Shown: positions 46,002 to 50,514 of the stretch, one piece after another
Layout of the letters: each line of letters opens with the position of its first letter
How positions within the stretch are numbered: the first letter of the stretch is position 1
Assembly (NCBI GenBank): GCA_015494295.1
Contig: WGBO01000003.1
Span: 1 to 50,514, forward strand
Reading direction: 5' to 3'
Source: Gammaproteobacteria bacterium
Lineage (GTDB): Bacteria > Pseudomonadota > Gammaproteobacteria > DSM-19610
Length of the DNA: 50,514 bases
Position numbers and translations under genes: made by a program
Notes under the pieces: generated by a model
Told to the model about the DNA's origin: nothing
The model's database searches: none
What the model saw: the letters and a program-made list of their open reading frames with translations, nothing else

Positions 46002-46652
46002 TCAGAAAAATACCGACAGGCCTCCGCTGAATTCCAGGTTGTGGGTTGTGCGTTTTTCACCCAGCAGGTCGAGTTCGAACACGTGGTCGCGGGCATCGAG
46101 GCGTAGCGCCAGCCAGTCGTTGAGCAGTACCTTGTAGCCGAAGCCGCCGTTCCAGGTCAGCATGTCCTCGCCGGCGAAGCGGGTGCTGCCGACGCCGCCG
46201 ACCAGGTAGAAGGCCGACGTGAAGGCCCAGCGCGTGCCGATGAAGGCCTCGCCGGGGAACAGGTTGAGGCCGAACGACAGGTTGTAGTAGTCGAGGTCGC
46301 GTTCGTCGTCGGTGAGGATGCTGGCGGAACCGCTGAGGCGCTCGAAGCTGGTTTTGCCGGCGCGGCTTCTGCCGTAGGTGGCCTCGACGAAGATGTCCTC
46401 GGTGACGTGGTAGGTGCCGCGCACGCCGTAGACCGCGTCGGAGCCGAAGTCCTCGATGCTCAGGATGCCGCCCCACGCGCCGATCTCGAAGTCCTCCGTG
46501 TCGATGGCGTCGACGCCGACATCGCGGCGCTTGATCTCGGGGCGGATGACCTGGTCGTCACCGGCGGCCAGCAGCGGCGGAGAGGCCAGGGGCGCCGCCA
46601 GGACGCACAGCGCCAGTGCGTTCAGAAAAACACGGACAGTCCGGCTTGCCAT
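46002..46652 (-). CDS. outer-membrane beta-barrel domain protein (OMP_myx_plus-like)
   Basis: This 216-residue protein has a signal peptide (about 1-30) and an eight-strand-type barrel pattern: DTEDFEIGAWGGILSIEDFG, YGVRGTYHVTEDIFVEATYG, YYNLSFGLNLFPGE, and a final strand ending LSVFF with the C-terminal Phe typical of BAM substrates. It resembles the outer-membrane beta-barrel family that includes CglE/GltA/GltB-type proteins of myxobacteria. It overlaps the preceding SH3-barrel gene by 31 bases in another frame. I infer an outer-membrane role next to the motor cluster. Confidence 0.82.
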   Translation of the reverse strand: MASRTVRVFLNALALCVLAAPLASPPLLAAGDDQVIRPEIKRRDVGVDAIDTEDFEIGAWGGILSIEDFGSDAVYGVRGTYHVTEDIFVEATYGRSRAGKTSFERLSGSASILTDDERDLDYYNLSFGLNLFPGEAFIGTRWAFTSAFYLVGGVGSTRFAGEDMLTWNGGFGYKVLLNDWLALRLDARDHVFELDLLGEKRTTHNLEFSGGLSVFF

Positions 46653-47407
46653 TCGTTGATCTCCTTGTTGTCGTTGGTATCTCTGAATATCACGTAGTTC
46701 TTGTACTGGGCGCGGAAGATGAAGCGCCGGGTCAGGTACACGCGCAGGCCGGCGCCGACATGGCCGAGCTGGTCGTCACGCTGCTCGCCTTGTCCGAGTA
46801 TGGGCTTGAGCCGGGTGCGGATGATGCCGGTGCCGACCGTGAAGAAGGGCGATACGCGCCAGCCGGGAAACGGGTGGATGAGCAGGCCGAGGTTGGCCAT
46901 TTCCGCGCTGGAGAAATCCGAGAAACGTTCCGAGGCGGAAAGTTCGAGCGACAGGTTGGGGGTGAAGGCGAAGCCGCCGTACACCGTCATGATGTCGTTG
47001 TTGTCGAACACGCCGCCCATGGCGCCGAACTCGAAGCGGTAGAAGGCGAACTCCTTCAGGGTGGCGTCGCGGATCTCGGTCGGCTCGCCACTGGCGGTCA
47101 GGGTGCGTTGCAGTTGTTCGCGCGCCACCCAGCCTTCGCGGCCCTTGCGGGTGCGCACCTTGAACCAGTCGGTCTTGCGCTTGAGGATCTCGATCCGGGC
47201 GCCGCGTTCCTCGACGTGAAATATGGGGAAACCGCGGCCGGCGCCGGTGTGCAGCTCGATATAGGGGTCGGCAACCTCGACCTGCAAGGGCGGCTCACTG
47301 GCGAACAGGCGGTCGAACAGCCCGGCCGACGCCGGGCCGGGCGGCAGCGACAGGCATGCTGCAAGGATAAAACCGGACAGCAGTCTCGGGCGGGCAAAAA
47401 GGTTCAC
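46622..47407 (-). CDS. SH3 domain plus outer-membrane beta-barrel protein
   Basis: This 261-residue protein has a signal peptide (1-28), a bacterial SH3 domain (41-97: VADPYIELHTGAGRGFPIFH, WFKVRTRKGREGWVA) and a C-terminal barrel ending GLSVFF, the same last residues as the following barrel protein. The barrel strands include FTPNLSLELSASERFSDFSS and HVGAGLRVYLTRRFIFRAQY. SH3 domains of this kind bind peptidoglycan or peptides, so this protein could tie the barrel to the wall. The start is GTG 47407 with AGGGAT upstream. It follows the HzsA-like gene with a 53-base gap. Confidence 0.85.
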   Translation of the reverse strand: MNLFARPRLLSGFILAACLSLPPGPASAGLFDRLFASEPPLQVEVADPYIELHTGAGRGFPIFHVEERGARIEILKRKTDWFKVRTRKGREGWVAREQLQRTLTASGEPTEIRDATLKEFAFYRFEFGAMGGVFDNNDIMTVYGGFAFTPNLSLELSASERFSDFSSAEMANLGLLIHPFPGWRVSPFFTVGTGIIRTRLKPILGQGEQRDDQLGHVGAGLRVYLTRRFIFRAQYKNYVIFRDTNDNKEINEWQAGLSVFF

Positions 47408-47460
47408 GGGCGGATCCCTGTCCGGTTGTGGTGGCTGGATTCCATCTAGTGTGCTTAGTG

Positions 47461-50091
47461 TCAGGGCGGTACGTCAAACGGATTATTGTAGTACTGGGCG
47501 CCGATATCCAGCCATTCCGCGATCAGCTTCAGTTCCGCCGGGCTGAGGCGGCCGGCGTGTGTGCCGCCGGCGGCGAACGGGGTGAAGAAGCGCGGGCTGG
47601 CCAGCGCGCCGTTGGCGCTCATCGACGGCCGAACCCGGATCGGCACCAGGACCGGGATCGGGTTGCCGAGCGGGTCGAGTATCAGGTCACCGTTGGCGTC
47701 CAGCTCGAACAGCGGGTTGCCGGCGCCGTCGGTGGCCTGTACCAGTTTGTCGACCAGTACGCCGTTCACGTCCAGCTCCTGCTCGTTGTCGTTGAACAGC
47801 AGTTCGCGGTAGGACTTGAAGTGGTTGCTGTTAAGGTCGGAGATGCCATCGCTGAGGTCGAGCTGCGCGTCGGGCACACGCGCCGAGCCGTCGGCAGCGA
47901 CGTTGCTGTGGCAGTTGATGCAGGTGTCGGCCGGGCCGCGGTCCAGGCTCCAGATCGGGTGGATGCTGGTTTCGTAGTTGATGACGATGCGGCACAGGTA
48001 GGACCAGTTGGCCTGGCAGTCGGCGCTGGCCGGCGCCGTCACGGCGGGGTCGAGGTCGGCGTAGCGGTAGGCGAAGGCGACGTCCTTCGGCCGGCCGGCG
48101 GCGGTTTCGCTGGTCCAGACGTCGGTGTACACAAGGTCGACAGAGGGCGTCAGCGCGGTGGGGTCGATGCGCGTGCGCGCCTCCGCCATGGTGTCGCCGG
48201 CGTCGGCGAAGAAGGTTTCGGTATTGGGGAAGGTGTAGCCGTCGAACGGCGCGCCGGTGTTGAGCGGGTCGAAGGCTTTCGGGTTGCCGTGCGACAGTCC
48301 GGTGGAGGCGTCGTGGCAGCCCGAGCAGTTCATCACCTCGCCGGGACGCAGTTGCAGCCAGTTGTCGTGCCGGCGGCTGATGCGCCTGCCCTCCGCGTCC
48401 ACCACGCTGATGGTGAACGGCACGTTGGCCGGCACCTTGACCCGCACCGAGCCGTCCGGCTCGACGGGCGCATAACCGAGAATCTCGCGCATTCCCAGTG
48501 AACGGTTGGGCCCGAAGTCGGCGCCGATGAGATTGACGAGATCGTTGTCCGGCAGGCTGACTGCCTTGACCAGGCGCAGGAAGCGGGCCGGGCGCTGGGA
48601 AGCGCGGGTCTGCGCCGGGTCGGCGAGGGTAGCGAGATCGGGCGCGGCGGCGCCGAGGCTGTTATAGGCGCCGTCGAAATCATGGACGCTGGCGATGTGC
48701 AGAATGCCGACATTCTCGTCGACCAGTGTCTGGTCCACGTCGACACCGGCGACGGCGTCGAAGATGACCCGCGGCGCGGGGCGTGGCAGGGTGGCGACCA
48801 CGTCGCGGTACAGGAAGCCCTCGCGGGGCGTGAACACCGGGCGCTGGGTGGCCTTGTCCATGTCGTACAGGTACACGCTGTACAGCGGTGGCGCCTCCAC
48901 CAGGCCGGGGTCGGCCAGGGTTTCATCGGTGCAGGGCAGGATGCGGGCGCCGTCGGTGAGCCGGCACTGGCTCCAGGTGACCATCGCGCGGTTGGTGCCG
49001 TCGCGCAGCGGAAAGAAGCTGTTGAAGCGGCCGGCGGGCGAGGGCTGGCCGTCGGTGCGCACGTCGCCAAAGGTGCGCGAGATTTGTGCCGGCCCGCTCA
49101 GTATGCCGATGTTGGCGGCGGTCGGCTGGGTGTTTTCGACGTAGTTGGCGATATCGATTTCCACCACGTCGCCGCCCTGGCGGTTGCCGGTAAAGGGCCG
49201 GATCAATGCCACCAAGCCCCCGTCGGGCAGTTCGCGCGGTTGCAGAAACTGCACGGTGGCGCCTTCGCTGCCGGTGTCGTGGCTGTTGGCGCCGTACAGC
49301 AGGCGCAGCCCGCTGCCGTCGGGATTCATGCGGTACAGGTTGATGGCGTTGCTGGCGGCGGCGTTGTCCCAGCGCGAGAACACCACCTCGCCGCTTTCCA
49401 GCACCACCGGATCGAGGTCGTGACTCTGGTTGAAGGATACCTGCTGGATGTTTTCGCGCGCCTGGTCGATGACGTGCAGCACCATGGCGGGCTGGTTGCG
49501 GTCTTCGTCCAGCGCCGGGAACTGCGGCTTGCCCTCGTCCACCAGGATGGCGCCGGCGGCGCGCTGGCGGGTGGAGGAAAAGATGATGCGCCCGTCCGGG
49601 AGATAATGGGGCGCCACGTCCTGGCCCGCCTCGGCGATGGTGTCGGAGGCGATGACGCGGCTCAGGCTGTCTGTCGGGATGTCATATTCCCACAGGTTCC
49701 AGGTCGGCTGGTCCTCGGGCGCGGCGCCCTCGATGTCGGGCAGCCGCAGCGCAAACAGCAGGCGGGTGCCGTCGTAGGAGACTTCCACGTCTTTCACGTC
49801 GCCCATGCCGCCGGTCACGGCGGCGGTGATGTTGCGTTCGCGCGCCACCGGCGAGGCGAGGTCGCGGTAGAACAGGTCGCCGCCGGGCTGAAAGGCGGCC
49901 GGTTCGCGCACGTCGGCGTTGTCGGTTTCCGGAACCGGTTGCCGCACGTAGGCGATGCCGAAGTCCTCGACCAGCGGGTCCGGTTCCCCGGAGCCGCTCT
50001 CGCCTCCCCCGCAGGCGCCCAGCAGCGCCGCCGCGAACAGGCTCGCGAGGCGGGCGGCTGTCGTGCGTGTCAGCCATGACGAACGGGGCAT
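47461..50091 (-). CDS. HzsA-related dihaem c lipoprotein
   Basis: This 876-residue lipoprotein (lipobox LLGAC, about residue 27) starts at ATG 50091 with GGAG six bases upstream; the earlier in-frame ATG at 50103 overlaps that site. The N-terminal half is a WD40-like beta-propeller (VEVSYDGTRLLFALRLPD; HYLPDGRIIFSSTRQ; SHDLDPVVLESGEVVFSRWD). Two haem c motifs follow, CSGCH (about 589-593) and CINCH (about 724-728). The layout resembles the alpha subunit of hydrazine synthase and its many non-anammox relatives. The other hydrazine synthase subunits are absent, so hydrazine chemistry is unlikely; an extracytoplasmic redox role is inferred. Confidence 0.87.
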   Translation of the reverse strand: MPRSSWLTRTTAARLASLFAAALLGACGGGESGSGEPDPLVEDFGIAYVRQPVPETDNADVREPAAFQPGGDLFYRDLASPVARERNITAAVTGGMGDVKDVEVSYDGTRLLFALRLPDIEGAAPEDQPTWNLWEYDIPTDSLSRVIASDTIAEAGQDVAPHYLPDGRIIFSSTRQRAAGAILVDEGKPQFPALDEDRNQPAMVLHVIDQARENIQQVSFNQSHDLDPVVLESGEVVFSRWDNAAASNAINLYRMNPDGSGLRLLYGANSHDTGSEGATVQFLQPRELPDGGLVALIRPFTGNRQGGDVVEIDIANYVENTQPTAANIGILSGPAQISRTFGDVRTDGQPSPAGRFNSFFPLRDGTNRAMVTWSQCRLTDGARILPCTDETLADPGLVEAPPLYSVYLYDMDKATQRPVFTPREGFLYRDVVATLPRPAPRVIFDAVAGVDVDQTLVDENVGILHIASVHDFDGAYNSLGAAAPDLATLADPAQTRASQRPARFLRLVKAVSLPDNDLVNLIGADFGPNRSLGMREILGYAPVEPDGSVRVKVPANVPFTISVVDAEGRRISRRHDNWLQLRPGEVMNCSGCHDASTGLSHGNPKAFDPLNTGAPFDGYTFPNTETFFADAGDTMAEARTRIDPTALTPSVDLVYTDVWTSETAAGRPKDVAFAYRYADLDPAVTAPASADCQANWSYLCRIVINYETSIHPIWSLDRGPADTCINCHSNVAADGSARVPDAQLDLSDGISDLNSNHFKSYRELLFNDNEQELDVNGVLVDKLVQATDGAGNPLFELDANGDLILDPLGNPIPVLVPIRVRPSMSANGALASPRFFTPFAAGGTHAGRLSPAELKLIAEWLDIGAQYYNNPFDVPP

Positions 50092-50371
50092 GTGTGTCTC
50101 CATGGAAGTCTCGTGTTGTGCCTGTCGGTGTTTCCCTGAGTGCGTTTACGTAGCAAATATCAGGCCTGGCCCTGATGCGCCGGTTTCGGCGCGGATACGG
50201 TGCCCGGTGGTGTTTTTCCGGCGCTTCCCGCCCTGTTTCCGTCGGCATGCCGCGACACTGTCGGCGAATGGCGACGCCGTTTGCGACAGTTTTCCAGCGG
50301 CAATCTAGCCCGCGGTGTTGGGCGCGGACTGCGATCTCCATCACATCGTGGGCAAATTTATTTTCGGTTCG

Positions 50372-50514
50372 TCACGCAAATGTATGCATGGTTTTCGGTA
50401 GAGGGAGGTCAGCCATGCAGTGGTATAGGTTTCGGATATAGCTCTTGGCGGTCCGGAACCCGTACGCCTTGTGGCTGATCACCTTCGCCTTGTTGTTCAG
50501 TCCCTCCACGGTGC
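50372..50514 (-). mobile_element. ISL3-family transposase, C-terminal fragment at window edge
   Basis: The last 47 codons before a TGA at 50374-50372 read TVEGLNNKAKVISHKAYGFR, then a helix with NLYHCMADLPLP. VEGLNNKAK followed by YGFR is the conserved end of ISL3 transposases. The rest lies outside the window. The terminal inverted repeat should be found within about 60 bases left of the stop; a candidate stretch near 50325-50352 (ATCTCCATCACATCGTGGGC) cannot be proven without the other end. Confidence 0.8.

Noticed and set aside
47461..50091. Hydrazine synthase (anammox)
   Set aside because: Only an HzsA-like subunit is present, with no HzsB or HzsC and no other anammox gene; the host looks gammaproteobacterial.

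Overview
The window is chromosomal DNA of a high-GC gammaproteobacterium. The order pilMNOPQ-aroK-aroB-damX, the rph-phosphatase-kinase-yicC-gmk-rpoZ-spoT-ridA-recG block and the ubiC-ubiA pair all fit that class, most likely a Chromatiales or Ectothiorhodospira-like lineage; the species cannot be fixed from what I can see. No tRNA, rRNA or CRISPR array was recognised. Coding density is very high and many neighbouring genes overlap by 1-31 bases.

Bases 1-9344 (minus strand) hold one long gene train: pilM-N-O-P-Q (type IV pilus alignment complex and secretin), then aroK-aroB (shikimate pathway), dgt (dNTPase), a small WGR-domain protein and a DamX/ExeA-like ATPase cut by the window edge. A near-consensus sigma-70 promoter lies before pilM. 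An intrinsic terminator hairpin after pilQ covers the aroK start codon. Divergent from this is mrcA (PBP1A), followed by a nucleotidyltransferase-like gene and purT.

Bases 13905-33830 hold housekeeping genes: a short malic enzyme, an M48 metalloprotease lipoprotein, a staphylococcal-nuclease-type nuclease, rpmE, a DUF3135 gene, a KefB-like antiporter, rof (Rho inhibitor), a CPXCG protein, hemW, rdgB and rph; then a PP2C phosphatase and Ser/Thr kinase pair; then yicC, gmk, rpoZ, spoT, ridA, recG, ubiC and ubiA. A second terminator, after rpmE, is embedded in the signal-peptide codons of the next gene, the nuclease.

Bases 33840-50091 (all minus strand) form the striking part. The promoter-distal half (33840-42600) encodes an ExbB/TolQ-like protein, two different ExbD/TolR-like proteins, an AgmX/PglI-type TonB-like protein, three TPR proteins (two of them lipoproteins) and two small exported proteins. 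Together they resemble the core of the Myxococcus Agl-Glt gliding/transport machine. The promoter-proximal half (42986-50091) encodes an HzsA-like dihaem lipoprotein, two outer-membrane beta-barrel proteins (one with an SH3 domain), a TlpA-like thioredoxin, a DUF4266 lipoprotein, a DUF3570 protein and ApbE (FMN transferase). I infer that these form one proton-motive-force-driven trans-envelope apparatus with an attached extracytoplasmic redox/maturation module; its substrate or function is unknown. The right edge carries the C-terminus of an ISL3-type transposase, which may mark the end of this locus.
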